Source: Sarcomyxa edulis
Taxonomy: Eukaryota; Basidiomycota; Agaricomycetes; Agaricales; Mycenaceae
DNA: 64,000 nt
Assembly (NCBI GenBank): GCA_009761415.1
Contig: QUOL01000015.1
Span: 496,001 to 560,000, forward strand
Direction of reading: 5' to 3'
Below are positions 1-13,038 of the stretch, one piece after another. The position numbers were made by a program, and so were the translations under genes. Below the pieces are notes generated by a model. The model was not told the origin of the DNA. It was given only the letters and a program-made list of their open reading frames with translations, and did not search any database. Every line of letters starts with the position of its first letter. Positions within the stretch are counted from its first letter, which is position 1.

Positions 1-1
1 C

Positions 2-376
2 GGGGAGTACTTTTTCGCAAACCGACGAGTCAATTTTTCATTCGCAACCCAAAGCGAATTCGATGATGCTCTGCAGAACTGTTGTTCGCCCACCTTGAGC
101 AACATTGTTTGCATTGGGGGAGTTCAGATGGTCCAGCCAAACTTGAAAAGAGATCGGAAGAAGGATATGATGCCACCTACGGATCTGCTCTGGAAGCTTG
201 TGGAGAAGGATATGGCGCGTAAGGTTGCGGCAAAAGCTGCACGCTTAGCTCGTAGAGCTGCGGTCTCTGTGGATTGGACAGAAGACGATCCTCCAACTCC
301 AACGAAGAAGCCGTTTCGCGGACGTCGTGGGGGCAAAAGACACAAGGTCAATCGACTCCTGGAGCAATCGCAGTAG
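2..376 (+). CDS. 3' end of a basic protein of unknown function (5' part outside window)
   Basis: An open frame enters from the left edge and ends at a TAG at 374-376, giving about 124 C-terminal residues. The segment is strongly basic near the end (PFRGRRGGKRHKVNRL), with an Ala/Arg-rich helix before it (ARKVAAKAARLARRAA). Such a tail could bind nucleic acid or act as a nuclear or nucleolar signal; that is inference. I do not recognise the family, and the domains that would identify it lie upstream. The frame stays open across the whole visible part, so this is probably the last exon. Confidence 0.55.
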   Translation, partial: GEYFFANRRVNFSFATQSEFDDALQNCCSPTLSNIVCIGGVQMVQPNLKRDRKKDMMPPTDLLWKLVEKDMARKVAAKAARLARRAAVSVDWTEDDPPTPTKKPFRGRRGGKRHKVNRLLEQSQ

Positions 377-716
377 CACTTATTCATATAACGAATGTAC
401 CCCCAAACCCATATGTACCAGATCTGTATTTCATTATCCTATCTCTCTTTTCAATTATATCGGTTTTCACGTACATAAGTATATCAGTTTTCCCTTAAGT
501 ATATCAGTTTAAGAAGTCAAGAGGTGAGACGTTAGCTAACATCATACCAACATCACGAAGAAATTGTCACTGGTTCGGAGCGAAGGCTTTGCCAAGCATC
601 TATGCACCCGTATAATACGTATAATTGATGAGAGGGGGAATGTAGATACAATACAGACGAGGTAGATAGCAGATATGTAGAATTGAATAAATGTTCGGAA
701 CAGTATACACTTAGTC
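377..716. other. Intergenic region between two convergent genes
   Basis: This AT-rich stretch separates the 3' ends of two genes that face each other, so it should hold both 3' UTRs and poly(A) signals. I see short repeats of a phrase like agtatatcagttt near 478-510 and no credible coding frame. Confidence 0.5.
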
Positions 717-3256
717 CTATATTTTCTTTTTCTTCGGAGCTACCGGACAGAGATTAGATACCTTCGACCGATGTAAAGAGACAGAACGTACCTGTAGTTT
801 TGGCCTTGGGAGGAACCTTTCTCTTGCTACCAGTCGTGACCTTGGATGCATCTTCGCTATCCTCGGACTTCGCCTTCGCCTTTGATTTGGATTTGCTCTT
901 TTTCAGAGCAAGCGCCCCGACGGGACCACCAGGATGGGTCTCACAGTCGGGACAGAACCATTCACCGTCTGGGACAGAGTCCAAAGCAGGTTCTAGACAA
1001 CCGAGATGGTATGGGGAATCGCACTTCAGTCATAAGTATGTTCAGCTTTGGGTCACAGATGCAAACGTCGACCATATACGTTACCTTGTCGCATTGCAAA
1101 GGAGAGTCGTCATCTCCTGTATCCTTGCTACATACAACGCAAAGCGCAGGAGGCTGGACTTCAATGGGATGCCTCGGTAGATCGGAGAATTTCTCATTTG
1201 GTCTCGCTAAGAGCAACGTCGTGTTTTGACCAGCTGCAATACTAGACTCGGGCTCAGTTGTATATTCAAAGTGATGAGCAGGATAGTAAGGAGACGAACT
1301 CGAAAACCTCGATTCCAAGAAGAGGAAGATTTCGAGTGGGCTTGGTAGCACTCTTTGGCTCGTCCGGACCGAGGCCGAGTTCACCTGCACAATATTAGCT
1401 GCTGTGTCTGAAGCAGGGTGGTTGTGACACACCATTCGCTGCATTTTGTCCCCACGCTATGGTCATTGGACTTCCATCATCATCTGGAGTGACCGCCCAG
1501 TGAGTCATTCCACCGCAGCTCGCTACACTTATTTTGCAAGCCCTAGATGATTTCGATCAACTTGGATTACATAGAGGAGTCAAGAGGGACACTGACATGA
1601 TGTCCTGCATATATCGGAAAGAAGAGTAAGGTGATCCAGAAGAGCCTACAAGTACAAGTCTGTTAAGCTCGGGTGGAAAAGGTCATTGACTGGTAGAGAT
1701 ATACCATCTCCGCTGTTCTTCCACTACAGTGCTGGTGAGTGAGAGTAACAGACGTATATATAGTTGTCGACATACCTTCCCTGCCATCCAATACATCCCT
1801 TGCTTGTCGACAACAACAGAATTGGACGGTCCCGCAACTGCCAGAGCACCCATCGTCACCTCATTCGGACCAGCAAACTATCGACGGTATAAGCGAAGTT
1901 TTCGTGCGAATGACTGGACGAATTACCTGGGGAACAATCTTTGGCGCTAGAATATCTACCTGATTACCAAGTCCGAGGCGACAATAGCCATTGTATCCCC
2001 ATACATAAACAACACTATACGTCAAGCAGCGTTAGACGTCTGAGTATCTGGTGGATATCATGATGAAGGACGAACCCAGTGTCATCGATAGCAATCGTGT
2101 GTTGTTGACCACATGAAATCTGCACGATTTTCTTGTCATCAATACCCCTAACGGGAACTTGAATGATGTTAGATGGTAGGTATAACTTTTCAGTAATGTG
2201 GACGCACTAGGCTGTGGTTCTACATCATATGCAATTTTGTTCCCAGTAACGATCCTTTCCCCTGTCCGACCATGTCCAAGCTGTCCCTTTTCTCCACTCC
2301 CAAATGAGAAGACTGCGAAAGAGTTAGATTGGCGGTGAAATCATGGAGTGGTACAATAACTCACCTTTGCCAGACTCTGTCAAAACTACGGAAAAAGTGA
2401 TACCTGCTGCGGCTTTGACCACGCGCTCATCTTCGCTTCCATGCCAAGGTCCATGGACCAGTTTGAATGTCGAAATTTCAGGACAGACGGGATGCCCACA
2501 CTGCAAAGAACGGGTCAATCGGTCTCCGAGGGGACCCTGAAGTGATTCCAACGTACTTGGCCGAGATTATTTACCCCCGCCGTCCACAGATGTCCCTCGC
2601 TATCCACTAACAACGAATGATTCCTTCCGCATGCTGCATGGACGAATTTCGTTCCAGCAGGTGCTCCCAGATCTGACGCTTTGAGCTTTCTCGGGGCGTT
2701 CTCCGAAATCGCGTCTACGTTCGATACTCCTAGAGCAGACGACCCATTGCGCCCGAATAGCCAAGCCACACCGTCGACGTCCAGAACGATGAAGTGGCAT
2801 CCACAGCAGGAGGTGTAGATACCAGTTACTTTGACATTGCTGAGCGAACGAAGGATGTGCGGTTCAAGAAGATCTGGGTTTCTGAGAGAAGGTCAGTTGG
2901 TGCGTGACTTTCTTGACTTGGTCTTGAGCGATGCTCACGCCGGCTCTGTCACCTCCTTTACAGCCCCGCCGCGTTCTTTTCGCCCTAGTTTAGTCCTGCA
3001 TAGGCGGTATAAATATCACGAACCATGAAAAGGGGAGAAGTTAAAGAAAGAGTGGTGGCGTGTGGGAGAAGTCGTGAAGGTTTATGGTCACTCACCAGTC
3101 TGTACCTCCGCAGATGAGAACTTGCACAGATGACCGAATATCGTTAGTACTGGAATCCATACGAGTAAGTTATATCTAATTCATACCTCGACCCCATTGT
3201 TGCTCTTGAGATTGAGAGGGAGGAGGAGGAGGAGTGTTGTCGTCGTTGGCGCTCAT
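717..3256 (-). CDS. RCC1-repeat (RCC2-like) protein with C-terminal PHD finger
   Basis: Multi-exon gene read leftward. It starts with MSANDDNTPPPPP and reaches an RCC2-like opening when spliced: VLICGGTDW, then TKLGRKERGG. Several RCC1 blades follow (for example WLFGRNGSSALGVSN, AACGRNHSLLVD, VFSFGSGEKGQLGHG), which predict a seven-bladed propeller. After the last blade (AAGQNTTLLLARP) splicing gives a full C4HC3 PHD finger: CVVC, QCDKCDSPYHLGC, then WFCPDC. The tail is Lys/Ser-rich and ends APKKKKI. PHD fingers typically read histone H3 tails, and RCC1 propellers can bind chromatin or small GTPases, so a nuclear chromatin-associated role is likely but inferred. The terminal intron (about 737-796, leftward) joins ACAG to CTCCGAAG. 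Animal RCC2 has no PHD finger that I know of. Confidence 0.8.
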
Positions 3257-3549
3257 GTTGACTTTGAGTCTAAAGGGGTCTTGCCTAGTTTACTGCCCGT
3301 ACATTTCCTAACACGGCCCAAGCCCCGTGAATTGAGATCCCCTTTACATTACATCGTCTGCCTACATAGCCTACACAAGAGAAATGTCAGGACATCCTTT
3401 GACGCGCTCTGGGACCCTCATCCTCCGTGTCCATCCCCAGAAGTTCGGTTTAACACCCTGCGCGGCTCGGAGAGTTATCCCTGCAACTCATTTCTCTGCG
3501 ATGTAGGATCCGATGAGCACTAGAAAAAATATCAGGGCCGGCGCTCAGT

Positions 3550-6500
3550 CTAGTAGCCACAAAAGGACGCACAAATACTCGTTCCGGAGCGCTTGATAGA
3601 GTACTTGAATCGAAACGGGTTTAGTTTATTGTTCCAGTACAGCAGGAGTAGCACTCACATCGAAGTCATCGCCCGATAGCAAAATTATATCGCCATGTAC
3701 GAGCGTGAAAAGAATAGTCTGCTTCTGCTTAGCTCCAGGGCGCCGACGCACCGTCGAGGATGTTTCTTCAACGACAGTCGCCGCAGTTTCGTCCACCATT
3801 TCTAGCGGTGCTTCAACAAGAGCATCGCTTTCGCCCTTCACGAAACTGCCATCCATAGGATCATCTTGGTCCAAAGGTAGCAAGCCGTCCATCACGGACT
3901 CGTCCATTGCGATAGGATCTTCTATACTCTTGAAACCAGACTTCGGAATGACCGAAAATTCCGTATCATGGCCAAGGCAGAGAATAACAACGTCATTGCG
4001 TTTTGCAGAAATACAATCCGAACCCTGCCACGCACCCATTAGTTTAGAGGAAAGATCTCAGAAGAACATGAACCACGAACCCGTTTGGAACCAGATGTCA
4101 CCCAGGCGAGTGCAGTCATCCGATTAATCTTGCAATGCTCGTTCTCTCCGTACCACCGCCCACGATGTTCCAGGAAATCTCGGGCTTGCAATACGCATGC
4201 CGGGACACCATCCCAATTAGACCCCACAGAGTATGTAAAATAAGGCTCTAACAAGAGATAAGCGACGGTGAAAAACTACATAAACCACCAAAATTCAACA
4301 TACCGTCTCCGTTCTTCCGTTGCAGGCAAACAGTCTTTTGAAAATTATGAAATAATACGGTCGGCTCCTCTTGAAGCTGGGATCGATTGCATGTGAAAAC
4401 ATGCTTTACAAATACGCCGGGATTTTCGTTTGGAAGGTATGTCAACGTGCGCATCCCATCCTTCCAGATGACGAGGGGGGGATCGATGTATGGCGGATAT
4501 ATATCATACGGTAATGCCGCAAATAGAGCCTGCTGTGGATCTCGAACCGACTCCAGGCTCAAAGCGTATCCTTCCTCTACGTTCGTATCGCTCTATCGTA
4601 GTACGTAACAATGAGTGTAGGTACAAAAATCCTGAACATGCTGAGGCGCCACATACCGCACATGAAGGACTAGAACACTTCCGATGTCGCATCATCAACT
4701 GTTCATTCAATTTACCACATACACTGCAATGCCAACCAGATGATGTGAAAGTCTCATCCGAATCGTTCTCGCCATGAGGAGCCAGAAGACGAAGAGGTAT
4801 GAGAGTGGATTGCATTATATTAAAGTCGTCCTCTTTTTGTGACCGAGAGGCTTGGTACGCTTTCCGTTGTAGGTCGTATCGAGAAGATGTCTTTCTGTCC
4901 AGTGTAATATCATCAGTGCGAGGCATCACAAGATAGGTTTCCTCGGAAATCCACCACGGTCTGGATATTTGTTCGTGAAGATGGGTTGGCAAAAACATCT
5001 CTCCTCCGGACGACCACTTGAATGTAAAACGCCATTCCACCCTGCCATGCACTGAAGCAATGCTAGGAGGTTCGTTCGGGCACATAATTCGCCGTTCCTA
5101 AAAAACATTAGCTCACCTTAGGAGATATCGAGAAAACTCCTACTGACCTTGACAGCTTCAATCACGAAAAGTCCCAGATACATGAAAGCGACCTCTTCTG
5201 GCACCCTCAATACATCCGTCATGATAGCTCCAGATGCGATCAGAATCACAGGCGCCCCCTGTACATAGGCGTCGACAAGGACCTGCAACTCTGGAGGGAG
5301 TTTCAAAGGCACACGTTGGTCCAAAGGTATCTCGATATCTCGCATTTCGAATCTTGAGCCCAGTTTGGCCAAAGTTCCCGGATAGATGGGCACAGCGATC
5401 GGGTGGGGTGGTGTTGTAACATTGATTGGAAGTTGTACATTTGTATCTCCGTTACTAATGCTGGATTTAACGTGTTCCACAAGATTGACGGAAGTATTCG
5501 AGGAGTTATCGGGTGCTGGAGGGGTGTAGTAAGGAATAATAGGTTTAGCAACTCTGGTAGCTTGAAATGAGGGTGTAATATCGTCTTCGCCATGCAAACA
5601 ATCCCGATTAAATCTGACTCGCGTACACCGACACGGTGGTGGATCGGACGAAGGCAACGTATGTAAACCCGCCGTCAATTCTACAAAAGAAGGCAGTGTG
5701 GCGCCTGTTGATGCGTTGGTTGTTTGGACGGGAGGCAATGCCACGTCCACAGGATCAATTCGGCTAAACGAGAGAGTTGTAGGTGGGTAGAGTGTGGGTG
5801 GAGGAGATCTTGTTCCTCGCGATGCGGGAGATAGATCTGGAAATGCTGTTTCACGGTTCAGTGGGTGGAATAGCATGTTTGCTGAGGGCTTCAGCATATC
5901 AGTAGTAGGGACAACGTGACGACCAAATTGTGGTAGTACAGGCGCCCTAGAAGCCCTTGGGAGGGCAGAAAACGACTGCATATCGGAAGGAAAGCACGAA
6001 AAATCGCGGACCCTGTTGAATGAACTCGTCAGTGGATGCGGAGGGGAGAAGAACAGGAATAATTTCACACATCGTCACATCTACTGAGGTTGATTCCTCT
6101 CTAAAATGGACGTCCACTTCACCCTCGTCCATTAGTATGACCGGTGTCTCGGACATCGCCCAAGACACTCCGTGAGCACTCTTAGCATCGGAGAGTTCGG
6201 GTATGATTGTCGTGAGCTCCCGTTTACTCTATTAGATCATTAGTGTAGGCTGGAGCCATTCAAGAAAGGGCAGCTAACAGTGCTCCAGATACGCGGTTTG
6301 AGAGCAGTTGGGGGCCGATTCGTATCTGACGCGACATGGACCCGAGGTTGTGGGCGTACCAACTTCCAGTCGGGTTCTCCAGGAATTAATTCTGCATCTC
6401 TGGATTTTAGAGAGTACAAAGCCGAAGATACCACAAAAACTCACCCTTTTGCCTCCTATTTGCTCCCACTTTTTTCTTCGAGGCTCCTGCCTTGCCTTTC

Positions 6501-6739
6501 AACTTGGGCGCGGTCGCAGCAATTGTGGCTTTCGCGACAGCATCCAGTTTGACATGATTCAGCTCTGACTTGATGGTGACCCTCTTCGACTTTTTGCCCT
6601 CCGAGTTTACTGCTTTTCCTTTGCCCTTCACATCCTGACTGCCACTCGCAACTGGGGCCACTTGCGAAGTAGTCGATCGTGTGCTTCGCATAGTCAGACG
6701 AGCGCTATCTCCACTACCAGATGATGTTGAGATAGCCAT
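3550..6739 (-). CDS. Large AlkB-like 2-oxoglutarate dioxygenase-fold protein, possibly degenerate
   Basis: A long leftward gene with at least seven exons that I could join in frame. The N-terminus (MAISTSSGSGDSARL) is basic and Lys/Ser-rich. A Pro/Ser-rich region and a conserved block follow (QVLVDAYVQGAPVILIASGA), then a Cys cluster (WHCSVCGK, CSSPSCAVCG) that may bind zinc. The C-terminal third resembles fungal AlkB-like proteins: YFTYSVGSNWDGVPACVL, LAWVTSGSK, then HGDIILLSGDDFDYSIKRSG, which carries the distal His and the Arg expected for 2-oxoglutarate. I do not see the proximal H-x-D iron motif where it should lie, around the splice that joins SGSKR to GSDCIS. So it may be a divergent or inactive member, or my exon model may miss it. 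Family assignment is from recollected similarity only. Confidence 0.5.
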
Positions 6740-7016
6740 GATTCCGAATGAAGTCCTGGACGCGACTGTGTGGAGTGTTATATGTCGGACGAGTCGTCAA
6801 CGACCTGATAGGCACTGTGAAGTCGAAAGAGAGATATAGTAAGATGGGATATCAAGGAAGACTGCCAGTCGAGTCCATTGGTGAGAAAAAAGATCATGAT
6901 TGTTCGAAAGACATCGAACACTATCGCACGCGGTGCTTTTCCAAGTGTTTTAGCGAGAAATCCTGCGCGAGCATGTTGGAGATCGTCTCTCTTGATAGTC
7001 CACATTCTTGACCGAA

Positions 7017-8488
7017 ATGAGTGAACTGGCAGTCAAACTTGGTGATTTTTATATGTTTTTCTGCTTTCAGCCTCAATTGATGCGCTGTTATAGCCCAGGA
7101 TCGGCCTTTGCTATCATCGCTGTTGATTCTTCTTGGATCGCTCAGCGTGGCACGTCTCACTGTCAAGACGCTAACTGCTTTCCTGCAGACATTCTTGATC
7201 CCTGGAACCAACGTGAGCAGTGAACTTATGTGGAAACTCGCAAATCTCAAGATTCAAGTGCAGTTACAATATTATGGCGCAAAAAAAGGCTCATGGGCAG
7301 GTATGTGGCTGTCAATGTTCGCTAGACGCGTAGATGTCTCACCGAAAACCTTCGCGGGTATGCATAGTCGTTACTGGTGCTTCTGACGGCATAGGTCGCG
7401 AATTTGCACTTCAACTAGCGAAGGCTGGCTTCAATATTCTCCTTGCGGCGCGTAATCCAGACGCCCTCGCAAAGGTTTCACTGGAGATTGGTGTGTAGTG
7501 CGTGGCATGGTCCTGCGTGTCACAATCCTGAGTATAATCATGAAGATCAGAGATACGGAACTAGTGGAGTCTCTACGAAGATTCACACTATGGACTTTTC
7601 GAAGAATGACCCGGACGACTATGCTCATTTCGCTGCTGTATGTCGTGAGTTGGATATTACCATCCTGGGTAGGTGAGTCCCCCCGCACCACGCTCAATTT
7701 GGCGACTCACACCTTCTCCCTAGTAAACAACGTCGGCAGAGGCCACGCTATGCCTGCCGATTTCGTGGACACACCGTCCGAAGAAATCGAAGGCATTGTA
7801 GCACTAAACGTTGGCGCGACGCTACGCGTCACGCACTCGGTCCTGCCTGGATTGATTGCACGGTCGGCATCATGATGTTTTATTCTTTGTGGTACAGGAG
7901 TGATTGATGCCGTGTTTCTAGCAAACGCGGTTTGATTCTGAACATCGGGTCTTTTGCCGGCGATGTACCAGTCCCTATGATGGCTACTTACTCAGCAAGG
8001 TGGGTCTGCATTCTTTACTGTACTTGATACCCTGGCCAGCGTTGATATCTCTTTTGATTTCTAGTAAATCATTCCTAGCAACGTTCTCTGCCGCGCTCGG
8101 GGAAGAAGTTAAGGAACACAATATCTTGGTACAAAACCTGAACACCTACTTTGTTGTGAGCGCATATTTTTCCGCCCTCCACGTTATAGCTCTTGACCGT
8201 CCGAACACTTCTCAGGTATCAAAATTGTCCAAAGTTTCGCGAACCTCGTGGTATATCCCGAAGCCTGACGGTTATGTCAAGGGTGTTCTATCCAAGATAG
8301 GTCTCCCCTGTGGTGCTGCGTTTACTGGCCGTCCATATACCTCACCGTTCTGGGGACACGCGGTTCTTGATTTCTTCATACATCTCATAGATATCCCTAG
8401 TATTCTTGTCCAGTTCGTCCACTCTTCGCAACGAAGTGTCAGGAGGCGTGCTTTGGCGAGGAAAGCAAGGGAGGCCAAGAAAATGTGA
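7017..8488 (+). CDS. IFA38: Very-long-chain 3-oxoacyl-CoA reductase (ER short-chain dehydrogenase)
   Basis: This is the second step of very-long-chain fatty acid elongation in the ER: NADPH reduction of 3-ketoacyl-CoA. When spliced it reads like yeast Ifa38. It has a hydrophobic N-terminal anchor ([17 protein letters not shown]), [10 protein letters not shown], the cofactor loop [22 protein letters not shown], the Ser of NIGSFAGD, and the catalytic YSASK split by an intron near 7999-8064. The C-terminal part ([11 protein letters not shown]) and the Lys-rich end (REAKKM) also match. The start is the ATG at 7017 (MSELAVKL), spliced to 7093 across a roughly 51-nt intron. This is the only join I found that keeps the anchor in frame. 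It is followed about 200 bp later by TGS1 on the same strand. Confidence 0.85.
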
Positions 8489-8688
8489 CCTTACTATACC
8501 TTGAACATATATCGGATTATTTGTCTGACCACGTTGTAATGCATCGTTGAGGCGTATCTCTTGAGCGCTCGAACGCGACTGAAAGATCGCGATCGGTTGG
8601 CACGTGCACAGATCCAACACAGATCAGTTCGAAATAATTCGTTTTCTCGAAATCCTTTCTGCCTCTCGAGTTTCGAAGACTCGAACGA

Positions 8689-9773
<1,085 letters not shown>

Positions 9774-10088
9774 TCCCACTGTCAAAAATTACAAAGGTTA
9801 TATCATCTGAATCCAAAATACGTTCCACCTTGTATCACCTTGTATCAAAACCAGAGATAATCACCATGTTGAGCACCGGGCATGAGTTGCTCGAGCTCGA
9901 GCAAGGAGGATCGAGCTCAGTTTTGAAAGTCCGCCACTTCAACTTCAAACTTTCACGACGTCCTCCTGAATAGTCGTAGATCGCCTTCTCCTTACTTCAA
10001 AACCGCGTCGAATCCCACTCAACCGTGTCATATCTCTTAACCTTTGACCTTGAATCTGTTTCGTTCCCAAACTTGGTGGAAAACTCTA
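9774..10088. other. Intergenic region TGS1-POM34
   Basis: It holds the TGS1 3' end and the 5' region of the next same-strand gene. A duplicated phrase, ccttgtatca, occurs twice about 12 nt apart near 9828-9849. No coding frame is credible. Confidence 0.45.
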
Positions 10089-10927
10089 ATGTCGAAACCG
10101 AATGCCACTCTTCAGTCTCTTTTCGACTACCTCAAACCTCATCGCGCAGAAGCAATCCTCCGATTACGCATAAACACGACATGCTTACTATTCTTTGTAA
10201 TGACTACAAGCCTTCTACCCGTACCCTCCGTAACGACAGCATGGAAAGTACTTCGGAAAACCAGACAATGGTGGTTTTATGAGTGGATCTGTCTACTGGG
10301 TGCGTTCGCTAGCCACTATACTCGCTCACCCATCCTGATCGTTTGATCGTTTTGTAGAAATAACAATACTATGTATACTGTTATTCAATGTCACCCAATG
10401 CGCGTATGCAATCAAGTATCCTCGCACTCCATTGCCCCCATTTGCATCTCCTGCAAAATTGAAACCAGCGAAGATCTCGCCTAATTCAAGCCGGGCTTTC
10501 AAGGCCCTTTCGCCCAATGTACATATCCCATTTCTTCTCTAGTCATGAATCTCGCTAATATGATTAATATTGTAGACAAGCCCTCAAGTCCAGAAATCAT
10601 TTTCAGCTTCATTCTCTCAATCTACATACCCCTCGTCTCCTGTATCAACACCTACCCGAGTCATGCATTACTCGATTCCTGCGTCCGCGGGGTCTCCTTC
10701 AGCCTCAAGAAACGAGCTGATCGCTGCTGGATCGGGTCCTCAACTGTCCCCCTCACCTGTGCTCTCTGCGTACAGAGGGAGACATGCTGGTGGCGTTGGA
10801 CGTGAGTACCTTGTTGTGTGTGTTATGACCTCTTTTGACGTTCTACGCAGGTTCCTTCGACGGATTTCTGCTCAGCCGCCTAGGAACTGAGGCCAGCGAC
10901 GATTCAGAGTCAGGTGGGGATGATTGA
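10089..10927 (+). CDS. POM34: Pom34-like nuclear pore membrane protein
   Basis: Small integral membrane nucleoporin. The start MSKPNATLQSLF leads to a first hydrophobic span (LLFFVMTTSLLPVP). An intron (about 10300-10356) precedes the second span (ITILCILLFNVTQCAYAI). Two spans with a Lys/Arg-rich loop match the Pom34 layout. The cytoplasmic tail is Ser/Pro-rich and has the fungal block MHYSIPASAG and then SPSPVLSAYRG. The last exon, after an intron at about 10802-10850, gives SFDGFLLSRLGTEASDD and ends with an acidic run. Assignment rests on topology and remembered fungal tails, so it is good but not certain. In yeast Pom34 anchors the pore inner ring together with Ndc1 and Pom152. Confidence 0.65.
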
Positions 10928-11446
10928 ACACATCGGCTATATTCAGTGCTTAGATGCTTTATCTATTTTGACGTGGATTTCACGATCTCTTTCATGATGA
11001 AAATCACGAACCTTGCAATGTGTGGAGTTTACGTAATTGAATCTCCGCTCGACGACCTCCGTTTACGGTCTTGAGGCTCCGCGGAGCGCGTCGCTGGTCG
11101 TTGCAACTTGCCAGTGAGCTTGACCGATCGAGGTGAGTTCAGATATGTTTTATTTTTGATACGGAAATTCCAACGACGTTCCTTGCGGCGGCCAGTGCGC
11201 GTCCTCTTGGTCAACAGGGGGCAAAGGAAGATTAATGGGCGTTTGACAAAAATTGGAAGGGCGCTGCGAATACTGGTACACTCTATTGCCCAGATAAATC
11301 CGTCGCAACCGGATCCCATTGCAATATCCCTCGACTGCTCGTTGATCTCGGTTTCTCGTATCGAAGACACTTCAAACTCTCTTATTAGCTGCCATCCTAA
11401 AGTTCTGGTGCTGACATTTTCTAATCTTGCAACTTGCTTACCAGTG
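10928..11446. other. Region upstream of the WD40 gene with no recognisable F-box exons
   Basis: Cdc4/Fbw7 proteins have several hundred residues, including an F-box, before the propeller. Here only about 520 bp separate the previous stop from the first WD40 exon. Open stretches exist, but none looks like an F-box helix bundle. The exon acceptor at 11441-11444 (ccag) precedes MNWRHGG, so an unidentified 5' exon could exist. Confidence 0.4.
10964..11017 (+). repeat. Left copy of an imperfect 54-bp direct repeat flanking the WD40 gene
   Basis: The core ttgacgtgga, followed by gatctctt, catgatgaaaatcacg and accttgca, recurs in the same order and spacing at 13193-13246. I count close to 90 percent identity by eye. 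This copy begins 37 bp after the POM34 stop. Confidence 0.8.
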
Positions 11447-13038
11447 ATGAATTGGCGACATGGAGGTCATCTGTTGCGCTCGCATCAAGTCCCTGTTGTC
11501 GCCCCAGATAGCGGCGCGATCACCTCTGTAGCGCTCGATGCAGACTGGGTCGTTGTCGGCCTTGCAAATGGCAAAATTCACGTCTTCAGTGCGAAGACGG
11601 GGGTCTTAAGTCAGACTCTGGTCGGCCATGAGTCAGGGATTTGGGCTGTCAACCTTGTCAGTCGGGGTGGGCATTGGAGTGGAGGACAGAGAGAGGCGGA
11701 AGCCCCGGGATCCACAACGAGAGCGTCACCACCTACATTTCAAGATGGGATTCGGGGTGATGGTGATGGTGCGGGTGGTAATCTTGGTCATCTCGTAACG
11801 CCTCAATTGCGCATTGCGTTGGGTCTTGACCCGGGATACAACGCGTTTTTTGAGACGGGGCCAGCTCGTGAGACGCAGAAGCCTGTTGATTCCGAGTTTT
11901 GGGACTTGACCTCTGAGGATGGCAGATGGGAACGAGCTCCAGGTGAAGAACATAATCATCCAGATCCTGGTAAGCCAAGTGACGTGTGCTGTGCGACAGA
12001 GGGATGGGGCCAGCCGAATGCGTTGGTAGTTAGTGGAGGATGCGACAAGGTGTTGCGCGTCTGGGATGTCAAGTCTGGGTAAGTCTACTGCTAGGTTCGA
12101 TTGCACAACTCGCCTTTTTAATCTAGTCCTTTCACTCAGGTACTGTATATACGTTCTCCCTGGTCATACATCGAGTATTCGATGCATGAAAGTGCTGCAC
12201 AACCGGCCAATAGCTGTGACAGGGTCTCGAGACTCAACGTTGCGTGTCTGGGATGTCCAACGTGGCCGGATATTGCGAGTAATGCAAGGTCATACTGACA
12301 GCGTCAGATGTCTGGATGTCTGTGGCAACAAGGTAGTGAGTGGGAGTTATGATACAACCTGCCGTGTAAAATTTTCTCTTTTCTTCATTGTGAGTAGTGG
12401 TCTGACGATGTTTTTTTTTCGATAGTTATGGGACATCGATACGGGGGAGTGCTTGCACGTTCTTCGTGGACATTCCCGCCAGATCTATTCTGTCGCGTTC
12501 GACGGTGTCCGGATTGCGTCTGGAGGCCTCGATACGACTGTGCGTGTATGGGACGCTCTCACCGGGTAAGTCTTCCAAACCACAAACACGAAAGTCCTCT
12601 TTGGATGGTTTTTTCCCTTCCTATCTTTTATTCTTATTCTTGATCTCACCACTTTACCGCAGGCACTGTCTCGCACTCCTTCAAGGCCACACCGCCCTAG
12701 TATGCCAACTCCAGCTGTCACCAACGATCTTAGCCACAGGTGACTCGGACGGTCGTGTCACCACTTTCTCATTATCCACATTCTCGGTTCTCCACCGAAT
12801 CGCCGCGCATGACTCCTCCATCACCTCTCTCCAGTTCGATAAACACTTCCTCGTCACTGGCGGGGACGACGGGCGTGTAAGGTTATTTGAGACGAGCACG
12901 GGAAACTATGTAAGGGATCTTAGTGAGGCGAGTGAGTGTGTGTGGAAGGTCGCGTATCGGAAGGATACTTGCGCCGTGATGTGCAAACGAGCGGGGAAGA
13001 CTGTTGTGGAGATATGGAGCTTCAAGACGGATGTTTGA
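11447..13038 (+). CDS. Cdc4/Fbw7-type WD40 propeller protein, F-box not found
   Basis: About seven WD40 repeats spread over four exons. Visible repeats include [104 protein letters not shown] and [17 protein letters not shown]. The pattern and the Gly-His turns resemble the substrate-binding propeller of SCF ubiquitin ligase subunits. A roughly 120-residue, Gly/acid-rich insertion sits between the first and second blades. No F-box is visible upstream, so a complete SCF adaptor is not supported: the gene may be truncated, or its 5' exons unrecognised. The start at 11447 is the first Met of the conserved NWRHGG block and may be internal to the real protein. Confidence 0.75.
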
